A stretch of 64,000 nucleotides of DNA from Siderastrea radians (GCA_964017195.1 CAXHKT010000132.1:251001-315000); one strand, 5' to 3'; counted from the stretch's first letter, positions 11,774 through 23,185 are shown. Numbers and translations: made by a program. The notes: a model not told the origin generated them from the letters alone.

Positions 11774-12034
11774 ATGGCGTCCTTCATGAAGTTATTAGTT
11801 CTGTTATTCATTGTGCTGATTACCAAGGTCATCAGTAGGCCTGTTGCCGATGGCGATGATGGATACAGTGTTGGAGGTGATGTTGATGAACTAGAAAGCG
11901 CTGAAGGAAGCGGCGCCGGCAATAACGATGCTGATGGTAGTGGCAGTGATAGTATTCTGAACATATGGGCAATGATTGGCATTTCAGCAACGGGGAAATT
12001 GATACGACAGTACCGAAACATACATAGTGAATAA
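11774..12034 (+). CDS. Putative small acidic secreted peptide
   Basis: From the ATG at 11774 the frame encodes 86 residues. It has a strong signal peptide (MKLLVLLFIVLITKVIS, likely cleaved before RPVADGDD) and a strongly acidic, Gly/Ser-rich mature region (DGYSVGGDVDELESAEGSG, NNDADGSGSDS). There are no cysteines. AATAAA signals follow at about 12031 and 12077. An alternative splice is possible: a GATG|GTAGTG donor near 11936 and the acceptor TTTCTATTTTGCAG at about 12166 would leave a phase 1 junction and end DGRLAGR-stop. The in-frame ATG at 11705 lies before a non-signal stretch, so 11774 is preferred. No family is recognised. Confidence 0.5.
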   Translation: MASFMKLLVLLFIVLITKVISRPVADGDDGYSVGGDVDELESAEGSGAGNNDADGSGSDSILNIWAMIGISATGKLIRQYRNIHSE

Positions 12035-12795
12035 AGGTACATTCAAATATAAGTTGTGTTACATGATATTTTGTAATAAAATAAAGGCTTTGCTCACAGG
12101 ATGAGACCTTTATAATCTGCGATAATATAGCATATTTCGTATTTCTTTGTATTTCTATTTTGCAGGTAGATTAGCTGGAAGATAACGCTCAAACTGAAAA
12201 GATGCGAGCATTGCCTCCTCGATTTTACCGCAAACGCTACTTGTGTAATCAAATATATGCCAAAAAGTGGTGAAGGGTATAAAAGTGAGAAAATAAGACT
12301 GTATCTGAAATTGAAATTGACTGAACTAAAGGGTGTTTGTCTTATTTCACGATAAGATACCTATTAAAGCAACAATGCCCGGTACGAACGTCAAACTTTA
12401 CATGTGTCGAACCAAAAGAAGATGAAGGAAGAGAGTGAATTCCCCATACAGGGGCCTTTTCCGATGAAAAATATTTGAAAAGTAGTTTTGGTTCTGTGTC
12501 ATACTGCGTGGTTATTTCAAGGACGACACCTTATTGGTCAGTTAGAATGATGCGATGTAGTTTTAGATTGTGGACATGGAAACAACAGATAAAAATAAGC
12601 TACGCAGCATGGGTGTGAGCTAATAACAAGTTTCAAATAATTATCATAGGGCACGGGAATTACTCTCTTCGCTCATCCTCTCTTGGTCGAACCTAATTGC
12701 TATTTTTGGTTCGACCTAAATAACCAAGTTCGACAGATGATTCAGGCTTTTTCGCGACCATATGTCAGATTGTTTGGCCTTCATTAGCGTATTTG
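12035..12795. other. No gene recognised; probable 3' region of the 11774 gene
   Basis: It contains two AATAAA-type signals near the start, a good acceptor-like TTTTGCAG at about 12166, then non-coding DNA. A near-palindromic TTCGACC motif occurs around 12688-12730 (GGTCGAACCTAATTGC, then GGTTCGACC). Confidence 0.4.
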
Positions 12796-13560
12796 TTAAA
12801 TAAAACCAAACGATTGATAAGGCTTCTGACTTAAATTTATGCCAAAGGTTGTACGCCCGTCAGTAAGACACTCAGGAGCAGTTAGGTTGTCGCAGTCGTG
12901 AATACAAATGAATTTTCCGGGATGGAACAAATACGCGTCGTTTAGTATCAAAAATAGCGGGAAAAGCGTTGATATGATGAAAGCCGCGGACACAAATAGG
13001 CACTGATGTTTCCTTTCAAATAAACTTTACGATGTGCTGACGGCCGAGTCACCTGGAAATATCGTACAATGGCGGTGAGAGTCATCGTGAAAAGAGATAA
13101 TGTGCCAAACACAGTAAACGCGAATCCTTGAAAATTACACGCTGCTTTGTTGAAAGACCAACGTCCTGTGAGTAGAACAGCGAGCGTGAAAGAAAATCCC
13201 AGCACTGGTGCATCCGAGATAGCCAAACAAGCGGTGGAGATGTTTGATGTGCTTCGAAGGCGGGAGTGCTTAAATATTGTCCAACAAACTAGCAGATTTC
13301 CACCTATAGCTGCTATAACAGTTGTTCAAAAGTTGGATAGCGTTATCCACCGGATAAATCTCTATCCAGTGAATAACGCAATTAGTTTCCCTAACACTTA
13401 TCCACTGGATAGTGATTTATCCGGCGGATTGCGCTATCCAACTTTTGAACAACTGGGGCCAGATTTTTAGCATAGAAATGAACATCTTTGTCTGGCTCCA
13501 AATTACTGTTTTTTTTTCCTACACATGTCTTTGAGAAAGAAAGAAGTTTTAGAAAAAAAT
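12796..13560 (-). pseudogene. Class A (rhodopsin-like) GPCR pseudogene, TM1 to TM4
   Basis: Reading leftward on the minus strand, TM1 is IAAIGGNLLVCWTIF with the GN signature. TM2 is ACLAISDAPVLGFSFTLAV, with the expected A-x-x-D. The extracellular cysteine before TM3 is in FNKAACNFQGF. TM3 ends IVRYFQVTRP, a variant of DRY. After YLK the frame shifts by one base and continues CLFVSAAFIISTLFPLFLI (TM4) and a loop with ICIHDC. Upstream, an N-terminal stretch ending VHFYAKNLAP is separated from TM1 by the 137-bp palindrome at 13319-13455. TM5-TM7 were not found. The frameshift and insertion make it a relic. Subfamily cannot be assigned. Confidence 0.75.
13319..13455. mobile_element. Palindromic mini-element inside the GPCR relic (137 bp)
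   Basis: A near-perfect inverted repeat has arms of about 60 bp. It starts CAGTTGTTCAAAAGTTGGAT and ends with its complement, around a loop of about 13 bp. The arms contain internal GGATAAATC/ATTTATCC motifs. No clear target duplication is seen. It is a fold-back MITE by structure. Confidence 0.85.
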
Positions 13561-14072
13561 CCTATTTGTAATTTCTCGAAATAATTAATGAAAACCGGAA
13601 AACAACTTCCAATGTTTTTCTTTGCTCCACTCGAAATAGAAAATAGACTTTGCTCTGAAGTGTCATCTGAAAAGATTTAGACACTGACAAAATAAAACAC
13701 TGCCTTCAAAATAGTATATAGTATATAGTAACTCGTGATATCGTGAACGCAAAAGCGCAGCAGGAACGAAATATTTTTGTGACGTTTACACTGGATTTCT
13801 TGTTACCAGGCTTGAACAAGTTACTTTCGCTTCCAATGACCGCCATCTTTCATGACTGGTTTAATTCCAACTTTTCAATTTATCGAAGTTTATTTGTTTT
13901 CCTTGATGTTATTTTCTATAGAGCTGAATGGGGGCTTAAATTTGAGTTCAGACAATCTTTAGGCTAGATAAACAAAGTATTATATAAATAAAGTATTATT
14001 ATTAACCGGCCGTCGCTATGGCGACCGCCGGTTTATAAAATGGACACGGTTTTGTCGTGATAGTCAGTTGGC
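13561..14072. other. No gene recognised; short hairpin
   Basis: Non-coding. A 30-bp hairpin at 14004-14033 (AACCGGCCGTCGC, TATG, GCGACCGCCGGTT; one mismatch) lies just left of the next element. Confidence 0.5.
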
Positions 14073-14076
14073 TTAA

Positions 14077-15342
14077 AGGATCCTAGTCAGGCACGCCTTT
14101 GTTATTGTTTTGATCTGAAATTTGCGATCAAATTACTCGTCGAACGTGACAAAACGTCAACAGTTCAACTGGTAAAAATATAAATTGTAGCCTGAAGCTG
14201 AAATTTCTCGCTTGTTTTTTATTTTAGTGCCAGTAAAAGGGCTTTCGAATATTTTCAGCGCATTTTGGCGGCTGTCCAAAAACCTAGAACTCAAAGAATG
14301 TTTGTGTTCGTAAGCCGGCCAGCCTCCCAGTCCGCCAACCCAAAAGCAAACTATATTCAGCGAGCGCTCGCGGAATATGATTTACGAGCGAATCTAGAAT
14401 CACAAAGGTTTGGAATCTTGTTTAATTGGGTATTCTTGACTTTCCCATCACCATAAAACACAAAAGACGAATGCACGGAGGGCAGAAACGTTTCCAAAAC
14501 TCACTCGATCACGCCGCTCTGACCACCGCTCCGAACCGCATTTAGTTTTAATTAGCGCTAGATAAAGCGAGAACATTTCACATTCCTTTCAAATAGAAGA
14601 AACTCTTTTGTTAATAGCTTTTATCACCGCACAGGATGGATATTCGTTTCAATTTTCAAAATACATGAATTGCCATCAAAACAAAACGTACTGCAGCTAG
14701 CTAAGGTGTCGACTGCGGCCAACAGATCTGATTTACAAAGTTTCTGTTCGCAAACCATTCTTTCTCCTCCTTTTCTGCAATTCCAGGGATTAGTTTATGG
14801 AAAAAATCGAAGTGCTGTTCTTAGGCATCGAAGGCTTTGAAGCTGTCGCTTTAGCGTCGCTGCCGGCACTGCAGAGCGAGTCCCGCCATCACATTTAGAA
14901 GACCAAAACATTTCAGCGCGTGAAGAACGCGCACCGTAATGAAGTAAAATGTCGGCGAATAAGCTTGACCAGCATTTCAATCTATTGGATACCTTTTGCT
15001 TGACTAGTGCAATAACCAAGAAGGTCCTTGAATAATGATTTCTTTCATAAGCTTGACTGTTTTGGTACTGCCACGCGAAGGAGAGCATAAACCGCCTAGA
15101 GTCCTGGCGTTGTTTCGCACATTTCACGAGAAAAATAGCAAACAACACCAAAATAACCAGCCAGATGTAACCGCTATTACTTTTTTAAGGCCAAAAAAGT
15201 GAATGAAAGCCCAAACTGGCCGCATTGGCGCGGATGTGGCCGGATTTCAATTCACTGTGAAAAAATCCTGATTTTAGAGGGCACAGAAAATGGCGGATTT
15301 CTCACTCGATGCGCGCAAAGCACTGTGGGTGACTAGGATCCT
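14077..15342. mobile_element. TTAA-flanked DNA element with AGGATCC ends (1,266 bp)
   Basis: Terminal inverted repeats of 13 bp (AGGATCCTAGTCA) match perfectly and are bordered by TTAA at 14073-14076 and 15343-15346. No transposase is recognised. A minus-strand frame at 14795-15151 of 118 codons has no motif I can place. Target sequence and size suggest a non-autonomous TTAA-inserting element, but the ends differ from the CCCT family seen elsewhere here. Confidence 0.7.
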
Positions 15343-15346
15343 TTAA

Positions 15347-16098
15347 CATACGAACAAAGTGCTGTAAAGCTTGTGGTACGGGTACTCAAGAGCGGTACTG
15401 TCTTATATAAGACGCATGCGCATATTAGTCTGCTGAATGTTACCTTCGTGTGTTCTTGTCTTTTAATTTACAGTATTTAAGATATCAACGACGAAGGGTT
15501 GTTAAGTTTGGGGTTTTTTTGTATTTGTCTTGTATAACGCATGCGCAATTGAGTAAAGCAGCTAATAGGATGGAATGCGAAATTTGCTGTGTTGTCTGAT
15601 CTAGTTAGTGGTTATGGTCAAAATTTTTTAGTGCAGGAGTTTTTTTTATTGGGATTGACATTTTGAGGGTGTAAAAATGTGGGAGTCAGAAGGATTTGTG
15701 AATGTCAGGAGCATATCTAGGCTCGATTTCCGCCGCTCTCTCGAGTCCGGTCTTTGTTCCTCCCCGAAAGAGACGGCTGGACGCGTGACCCGTTGACCTT
15801 GTCTTTGACGTAATTCGAAAAAATTAATTTATGCGTCTCCGATGTCACTGGAAGTGAAATCGGACGCCAAATTTCTTGTTTATTTGGCATGCATTACGCG
15901 CCCGTGCCTACCCAAAAAATTTCGAATTTATAGTTTCTTCGGTACATTTCTGTACATTGCGAAATTGCTATAAATTTCTTCGATGTTCGAATGGATGGCT
16001 TAAAGTGCAAGCGATAATACTCCGAAAAATTTAACTCTAATAGTGGATGCGTCTTAGTGGCTGCTAACAAACTGACTTTCGAAAGAGAACTAAATTAA
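15347..16098. other. No gene recognised
   Basis: Non-coding, with CpG-containing stretches. At 16099 on the plus strand a 21-codon frame begins MEKCLICETEFVECKRGQLH and stops. A shifted frame continues YIRNGRCYRDPKRLQHLLKE to about 16220. This looks like a decayed zinc-binding N-terminus of a multi-copy gene that I cannot name. Confidence 0.35.
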
Positions 16099-16267
16099 AT
16101 GGAAAAGTGTCTGATTTGCGAGACAGAATTTGTCGAGTGTAAACGTGGACAGTTACATCCGTAACGGACGCTGTTATCGAGATCCAAAGCGCCTTCAACA
16201 TTTATTGAAGGAAAAGTTTACAACAAATAATCGCCCGAAACATTGTGTTCCTACGGACTCTAGAATT

Positions 16268-16619
16268 TCACCGAGTGTTGCCGCGCCGTCGAAATCTCTT
16301 CGCCACGCAACAGATCAAGTAAGAGGAAAGGCCGATAAACTCAGCGCTGATTCCAACAGACTTCAGGTACCGCACTCGGTCTTGCATAAGAGAAGCCAGA
16401 GGAGAAATCACAAGGGCGATTGATTTCGCATTTGAGAACGGTCTTACTGTGTCGAACACAATCGGGGCTGACGGAAAAATTCAATGACTTTCCCGATCCT
16501 GTTGGTTGAATAACGAACACATCTAAGGCGCTAACTAGCTTTTCAAGTGCCTCTCGCCGTAAATCTTTTAAATTCTCGATTTGAAACGTCTCCAAAACTC
16601 GCTCAAAAGCCGCATTCAT
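16268..16619 (-). pseudogene. RecQ-like DNA helicase fragment
   Basis: On the minus strand a start at 16619 leads into AFERVLETFQIENLKDLRRE and LEKLVSALDVFVIQPTGSGKS, where QPTGSGKS is the Walker A loop of RecQ-type helicases. A frameshift follows, after which the second frame gives NAKSIALVISPLASLMQDRV and VRYLKSVGISAEFIG, matching helicase motif Ia and the following helix. The DExH box and later motifs are missing. Only about 100 of 400 or more expected core residues remain, so it is a dead 5' fragment. RecQ-like genes are multi-copy in cnidarian genomes by my recollection, which fits a dispersed relic. Confidence 0.7.
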
Positions 16620-17766
16620 CTTTTCCACTCTGATGACATATGATAATTTTTGCGATAATGTTGCCAGACGAAAATCTGCAGGCGGCAACCTGATTGGCTG
16701 AAACCAACAATAGAAATCAGACGCGTCCAGCCGCTATTTCGGGGGGATGAGTGCGGGCTCATTTTCCCGAACAGCGGCTGGTAATCGAGCCTAGAGCATA
16801 TCACGCTTCTGTGAATGTGATTTGCTTTGAAAGTTGCGTTTTGTATAGGAGCGGTGTAATATTGTGCTGCGTGAGAGGGGGTTTCCCTTGCCGTTTTATG
16901 GGGGGGGGGGGGTGGTTTGCGAAGTGGATTGTAAGGTTTCTGATTGGCTAACTTGTATTTCGCAGCAGACAAAAAGGACAGTTGCGTTTTGCCGGCGTGG
17001 GCTAGGAAGAGAAGGAATTGTTACTAGTATGATGATGCAATATTAGTGGATTGCACCATCAGTACGTGATAGTTCTGACTTGTGAACAGAGAGAGATCAG
17101 TGTTTATTTGAGGCGAGAAGTTGATACGAAGGAATCGTCATTAATAAGGAGATCAATTAATAGGGTAGGTGTTACGAGTCTTTTTGCATTGAAAGAACGA
17201 AAACATCTGAATATTATCGACGGATTTGTGTGGTTTGCGTGTGGTGTACGCTAAAGGCTACGAGCAGTCTCTCTTTCAAGCAAAAAAAAAAGAAAAACAA
17301 GCGAGTGAGCGCGAAATCGATTGCTGCTCGACAGGCGCGTTAGCTTTCAAAGACGTGGGCGACTTTCGTCCCCGCTCGCTTGTTTACTTTTGCAAGGGGA
17401 TTCCCGGGTTAGCAAACCGGATTTAAACATCACGTCATGAGATATGCCTTGACGTGCCTCATACTCTGACGATCTGCTCAAGCTCGTGTTTATCAAGCGT
17501 TATATTTTGATTCTGCTGCTATGTTCACTGTTTGTATTTAAGGTCTAGGCACAACAGACAACTTCGTCGTCGCTGTGTGAACATTCTCAGTTGTGGACGA
17601 ATTTATATCGACATTCAACGTTTGAGTGAATTTGCGTTTTTCAGCACAAATAAAAGCGATAAAAAAGATAAGCTGAGTCATCAGAGTTTAAACATTACGT
17701 CATCCAGTAACGCTATAGTAAAAATATTGTGTCACACAATCACACTTTTCGTCACGCCGGTTCGTA
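16620..17766. other. No gene recognised
   Basis: Non-coding with a poly-G run at about 16900-16913 and poly-A near 17281. Short plus-strand frames occur but lack domains or splice context. Confidence 0.45.
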
Positions 17767-17770
17767 TTAA

Positions 17771-19314
17771 GGTATCAGGGTACCCCAAATGACAACATTG
17801 CGTTTTCACCGTTTGAGCGTCAGGCGTTTCACAAGGACCCTAGCAAACTATATATTTTCTGAAAGCTTAATAATTGAAGATTACGAAAACGTATTTAGAT
17901 AAAGAAAAAAGACAACTGTGTCGAAGATAGAGACCACGTTTTTTAAAAGTACATCGTTCACAAAATCGATTCCTCTCTAGTCGAGAATGATCTGGAAAGA
18001 AAGACGAACATCGCGCCGAATTCTTCACACCTTTGTCTCAAAAACCGTGTCTCCGAACTTTTGTATCTGGCCTGGTTTATTTTCTGCACTCAGTTAAACT
18101 TTGAAGTTCCAAGAAACACCTCTACTCTTTCTTTTACGGCCCATAACTTTTGAATGAAAGCAAAAAATAAGATTCGGAGAAACGGTTTTGGTGTCAAATT
18201 ATGTGGCAACATTGTCTCCAAATTTGAGCTAAAATGGTTAAAAACTCGCTGAACGCGAACTTAAAATGCGCGCCCAATTTCTTGAAAAATTAGTTTCGAG
18301 AAAAAAGGCAAAATATGATTTGGAAACTTTTTCCGGTCTGAGGAGATTAAAACACCTAGGTGTCAGGATAATTACCTGCGGTTGACAGAGGGGAGGCTCA
18401 ACTTACCACCTTACAACAATAGCACAAACATGCCGACAAGAATGGTGTCAAATTCTGCGTGTTTTTATGTTGGAAAGCGATTTTCGTTGAGTACGAGTGC
18501 CGTTCAAAGGGTCTTCAAACGCAATAAACGGAAATTTTGAAGTCATAATATTACGTCGGCTGTAAAATGCTGAAGGCATCATTATTTGAGCTGGGTAAGA
18601 CTACCCAAGCTGCCAGGACCTGAAAGACGAAAGGAAAGGCGAAAGGAAAGCACATAGAAAGGAAAGCACATAAAAATCTGCGAAGAAGCCGCCACGTGTT
18701 TGGCTCAAGATCTAAGAGAGAACATCCTGTCAGAAATGCGAACAATTGGGAAAAAAATAACTTCTTTATTACTGGAGACAAATTTCGTACTTTTCTGGAC
18801 ATGCCGTCTTTTGCGCCAAGTTGATTCTTTGATACATCTCGCTTTGTAGAAATGTTATGGAATTTGAATGGATGGATTGTTTTTCGCTGTTCGCATTACG
18901 AAAAGCGAGCTGGCAGTCGAAGCTTATCACACTGACAAATGAGGAGTCAGGAGGCGCAAGTAATTCCTCAACGCTCGATCTTTTCTCTCTCTCTCTCTCT
19001 CTCTTTCACAGATATGATCGAAGCCACTTTGTAGACACACTCGAAATAAGCAGGAACTGCTACGCAATCGATCGCGTGTCAAAACATCGGGGCCCTGTTA
19101 TGTCACATGCTATTTTCAGCGTTGTTGACAGATGACTGTCAACACATGATTAGAGAAAATTAATGCCACGAATCTTTTTTCGTCCATAACTTTGCGTAGA
19201 AACAATCTTTTTTTCCGAACCTTTTTGCAAAAGAGAGGTTTGAATAATATCTATCTGAAAATGACAGAAGCGTATTGTTCGAAAACATGGTCAATTTTGG
19301 GGTACCATGATACC
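17771..19314. mobile_element. TTAA-flanked DNA element with GGTATC ends (1,544 bp)
   Basis: The left end GGTATCAGGGTACCCCAAA and the right-end complement GGTATCATGGTACCCCAAA match at 18 of 19 bases. TTAA lies immediately outside both ends (17767-17770, 19315-19318). A (TC)n tract lies at 18983-19003. No transposase frame is recognised. Confidence 0.72.
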
Positions 19315-19395
19315 TTAATAGAGGATCGCGCTAACATTTGTGAAACCTAGGGGTGGGGAGGGTCAGAATAGCCGGTTAAAATGCCCAATAGGCTT

Positions 19396-21822
19396 TTAGT
19401 CTAGCAGATAGGTGAAACTATTCTGCACTTTACGATAAAAGCATGAAACTTGGCACACTAGCACTAGGTATTGTAGGGAATGTTTTAAAGATTAGAGGCA
19501 ATCTGGATAGGATCTGTGGCAGCTGGGAAGGGAGGGGGGATTTTTCAATATGGCCGCCATTCAGACTATAAAGACTATTATTGGGAAAATGAAGCAAAAT
19601 TAACTCAATACAGTGTTAAATTGTCATGTTAGTTATGTCTGCTTGTTGAATGTTCCATCAAAACAGAACATTATATTTAACATTTTGGGGGGTGATTTAA
19701 CTGAATTAAGGGGTATCGTTTCATTCTAGGTCAAAATTATGCAAATTAAATACCTAATTAATTCAATTATACTGGTCGAATCATTTAACCACAATTTCGC
19801 TTTCTGCTCAATAATTTCAGTGGCCACTTTCAAGCTTACCTGTTTAACTGTTTCAGTTAAAGAACGTAGAAACACGTTACTACACGCGCTATTTATTCTG
19901 TCATTTCTCATTTTATTTCCCATTCTCTAGTTTAAGTCACCTACAGTCACGACACCAGCACAGTAACTTCCAAAACAGATTTTCATTGGCAAATTTACTC
20001 CGTGGTCCATAGCCTTTACAGCTCTCGATTAATTGGTTCGTTCAGTTAAATACAACCGAATTTTGTTGGACTGGGCAGTTAAGCGCAAAAAGAGCACCAG
20101 GCCCACAAACAGCCAGCTTTTTACCCGGTCAGTGTCTAAATGAAGGGTTACGGAAGGGACTTCTGCATGTGCAGATGAAGTAGTATGTTTTGTAACAACT
20201 TCTCTGAAAAACGTTTTTCTTGCATTATTCACATTGTTATCAGATATTGGTAGTAGCGATAAGCTCTCATTCTTTAAGCTTGGAAGAATTCAGTCTGTGT
20301 GCTGCTGTGAATTGCGCGCATTGTCTATGCAAGCATATGCAATGCGAGCGTACATGTAGCATCAATGAGCATACTCTATAGCTTTCTAGCTATGCATCTT
20401 CTTCTTTCGGTAAAACACAGCATGGTGCCGCATCTAGTACATGCTGCATCGCACCTGTTATTGTTTGACGTACTGAACCACGCGAGTTACATAAAGTCCC
20501 CAAGTAAACGTCCCGTTCGCATTCCAGTTTTTTTTAGCCGATGTCCACTTCAAACATCGTCTGAAACCAGTCACTGTCTGCGGTATGAAGTAGCATAATC
20601 CGAAAACAGTACAACTCTCTTGATAGTTTAAGCATTGTTGTCGCATCTAGGTGCAAACCAAGAACACTTACCTCGTTGCAATTCTAGGATATAGAATAAA
20701 GTCTTCCAACAGAAGTGTCCTTTAACGATGGATTGATCTAGCTATCCCAGGCCAGGATGTCGAACTCCTTCCGTCTGCCAGAAATGTTATTGCAATCGTT
20801 ATGGTACGCTCTCTGTATTCGCACCACTCTGCGCAGCTCGGTTTCGCCCTGCGAGAATTTTGTACCTTAGATGCGATGCCTTTTGAACTAACACATAGAG
20901 TACGAGTGCTAACCGGTTGTGCATGGAAGCTTTCCTTGGCATTTAATGCTTTTAGGAATAAATCTGCATATCCAGTTGTAGTATGTTTACTTATACAAGT
21001 CCCGGAATCGAATCGCTGCTTACAAATAATATACACATGCTTTTAGCAAAACAAGTGAGTTGTACATTTAGGTAACACCCAAGATGGCCACCGGTATCAA
21101 CCATATCCTCTTCAAACAGTGGAATTATTTGCAATAGGCCTCTATAGCTGTTTAGTTACTCTTGTGGTTGGTATAGTGGATAAAAAAATAAATAATTAAC
21201 CACAAATAGGACAACCAGTAGCACTTCCATTTTTTAACTGCATACTGGGTCAAGACGCTTTAACTAACCTAATTCAAGAAAACTTTTTTTTCATTTTGTG
21301 GCCATTTGTCAGCCCCCAGGAAAAATAATACAGTGTCTTACATTCTCTTACCAGTTAGAGAGAACAATTTATGGTTGTCTCGTGTAAAATTTGAGACGAT
21401 AGTAATGAAAAAGTCAGCTACAACTATGCAATCATCAAACGGTGAATTAATTAAAATTTTCTAATTTGCATAATTATGACCTCAGAATTATCTTTTCAAT
21501 TTTTCATTCTCAGAAACCTTCTATGCCAATTTTGATCGCAGTATTGTAATCCTTCAACGTATTTCAGTGGATTGTTACGGACAGGCATTGTTTTAGACAA
21601 TTATGTTGTATGTTTCTACACCAAAGAAGTATCGCTGGCGGCGGCCATTTTGAATAATTACCCCCACTACTTTTACCACCCTCTCCTGGCTGACACGGAG
21701 CATATCCCGATTGCCTCCAATCTTAAAAGTGTTCTCCATGATGTCTAGTATTAACGTGCCCAGTTTGATGCTTTTATCATAAAGTGCAGTACTCACCCCT
21801 GATTTGACACTTATCTGCCGGA
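19396..21822. mobile_element. Long-inverted-repeat (fold-back) element, about 2.4 kb
   Basis: The left arm (about 19396-19760) and right arm (about 21440-21822) are inverted, imperfect copies. Shared landmarks are GCAGATA near the ends, CTGCACTTTA-GATAAAAGCAT, AGATT-GAGGCAATC, ATGGCCGCC, and ATAATTATGCAAATTA innermost. About 1.7 kb of non-coding DNA lies between. The arms differ by roughly a quarter by eye, so this is an old insertion. No transposase is seen. Confidence 0.7.
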
Positions 21823-21828
21823 CTATTT

Positions 21829-21990
21829 CTTGTTATTATTATTACTATTATTATTATTATTATTAAATTTTGCATTAACTGAAAAACTCGGAAAAAGAAA
21901 TTCCGAGTTCCAGATGGGATTTGAACCCACGACCCTCCGTGATCTAGTCGGATGCTCTACCACTGAGCTACTGAAGACTCTATGGTGAAC
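21829..21990 (-). mobile_element. tRNA-derived SINE with (TAA)n tail
   Basis: On the minus strand the A box (TAGCTCAGTGG) and B box (GGTTCAAATCC) are intact and spaced as in a tRNA. The D and T stems pair, but the acceptor stem has several mismatches and the anticodon stem has an A-A pair, so it is not a working tRNA. Beyond the tRNA-like head is a hairpin (AACTCGGAA, short loop, TTCCGAGTT) followed by a body ending in about 35 bp of TAA repeats. The TAA tail suggests mobilisation by a LINE using such a tail. Confidence 0.7.
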
Positions 21991-22065
21991 AAGGGTGAAA
22001 TGTGGGTTTTGACTAGAACCGCATCACGCAGTCACATAGTCAAATCAGGAAAAGCACATATAGGA

Positions 22066-22181
22066 CTCATAACTGCATCGCGCAGTGATATTAAAGCATA
22101 CCTGAGATGCAACCATCACTTGGCGGCTGGATGGTTGCATCTCAGGTATGCTTTAATGTGACTGCGCGATGCAGTTATGAG
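22066..22181. mobile_element. Palindromic mini-element (116 bp)
   Basis: Arms of about 51 bp pair almost perfectly around the 14-base loop CACTTGGCGGCTGG. The inner arm pair is GCATACCTGAGATGCAACCA and its exact complement. Sequence just left (ACCGCATCACGCAGTCACAT) resembles the arm motif, hinting at a second, decayed copy. Confidence 0.85.
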
Positions 22182-23033
22182 ACAAAAGACAGACAGTCTG
22201 CCTGCCCTCATTAAATTCTATTTGCCAAATAGAAGACGGTGATTCATGATCTCAAAGCATATTATGCACGCTTGTCGTCTAGAAAACTGCCAGTGGTCGC
22301 ACCAACGGGACACGGGTGCATTCAGGAGCTTTTTTGTCCTCAGAAGTGAATCAGTTTCTCAGTGCAGTGCGTTAATACTAGCAATAAACTACATGTTAAA
22401 GTCCATCGATACTCTAATAAAAGCAGCAAATAAATTTCTTGTCTTTTTGTCTTAAATGTCGTGAGGTTCTTTCAAAGGTTCAGTTAGCTGGAGGAAAGCA
22501 AAAAAGGTTGTTACTAAGCTAGTAGTCTGGTTACGCTGCTGTAAGTGTGTTCTTCAAAAATTAAACAAAAGAAAACGCCGAAAAGCAAAGTATAAGAGTA
22601 GGACTTGTCATTAAAACATTTTTTTTTCTAGAATTGTGTCAGAAACGGTTCATAATTGAACACAACTGTATACATATAACTTTCAAGTGTAAGATTTGCG
22701 TTAACTTATGTAGACTTCACAGCTGCAGCCTTTGGGAAAAATAGTCTCAAAGGGATAAGTTACAACTCAAATGTACAGCACGATAAAAGAAAAGAAAAAT
22801 ATTCCCCTTTTGGTAAGATTATAAAGTTATTTTTTACGAAAATATATTTCGAAGGAGAGGTTGGTTATTTAGCGGCCATGGTTGAAGGACGTTAATGAAG
22901 GTGGTGAAAGGCTGGGCATGAAGACTATCTATGTCAAGAAGCACGTTTTTATAGCACGACAGAAAGAGTATCTGACTACATAGTCGATATTGGGTAGTCC
23001 ACAGCATTCTAACCTGAAACAATTAGTGCTGCA
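22182..23033. other. No gene recognised
   Basis: AT-rich, with no supported frame. On the minus strand an acceptor-like AATTGTTTCAG at about 23010 precedes an open stretch to 22834 that could be a further exon of the 23.3-kb gene, but nothing in it is recognisable. Confidence 0.35.
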
Positions 23034-23125
23034 AGCCTCCAACGAAGACATCGTTTGGGTTCGTGACACATGCCTCCTAGGAACGGATTGCGTGACAAGT
23101 AGTAAGGACGTCTGCATTGGAGACT
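23034..23125. mobile_element. Short inverted-repeat MITE, copy 1 (92 bp)
   Basis: It starts AGCCTCCAACGAAGAC and ends GTCTGCATTGGAGACT. The ends are inverted repeats, and the interior GGATTGCGTGAC-AGTA-TAAGGACGT is shared with 55740-55823. Confidence 0.75.
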
Positions 23126-23185
23126 AGCAAGAGGTACGATGACAGCATGAGGTCGTGATGGAGAGCTTTGATTCAGACCCCTTAC

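Noticed and set aside
14795..15151. 118-codon minus-strand frame in a TTAA element as a transposase
   Set aside because: No DDE/DDD-type motif or other transposase signature; too short.
21900..21990. Functional tRNA gene
   Set aside because: The acceptor stem has several mismatches and the sequence runs into a body with a TAA-repeat tail.
22066..22181. CRISPR-like or operator-like repeat
   Set aside because: A single palindrome with no spaced repeats, in animal DNA.
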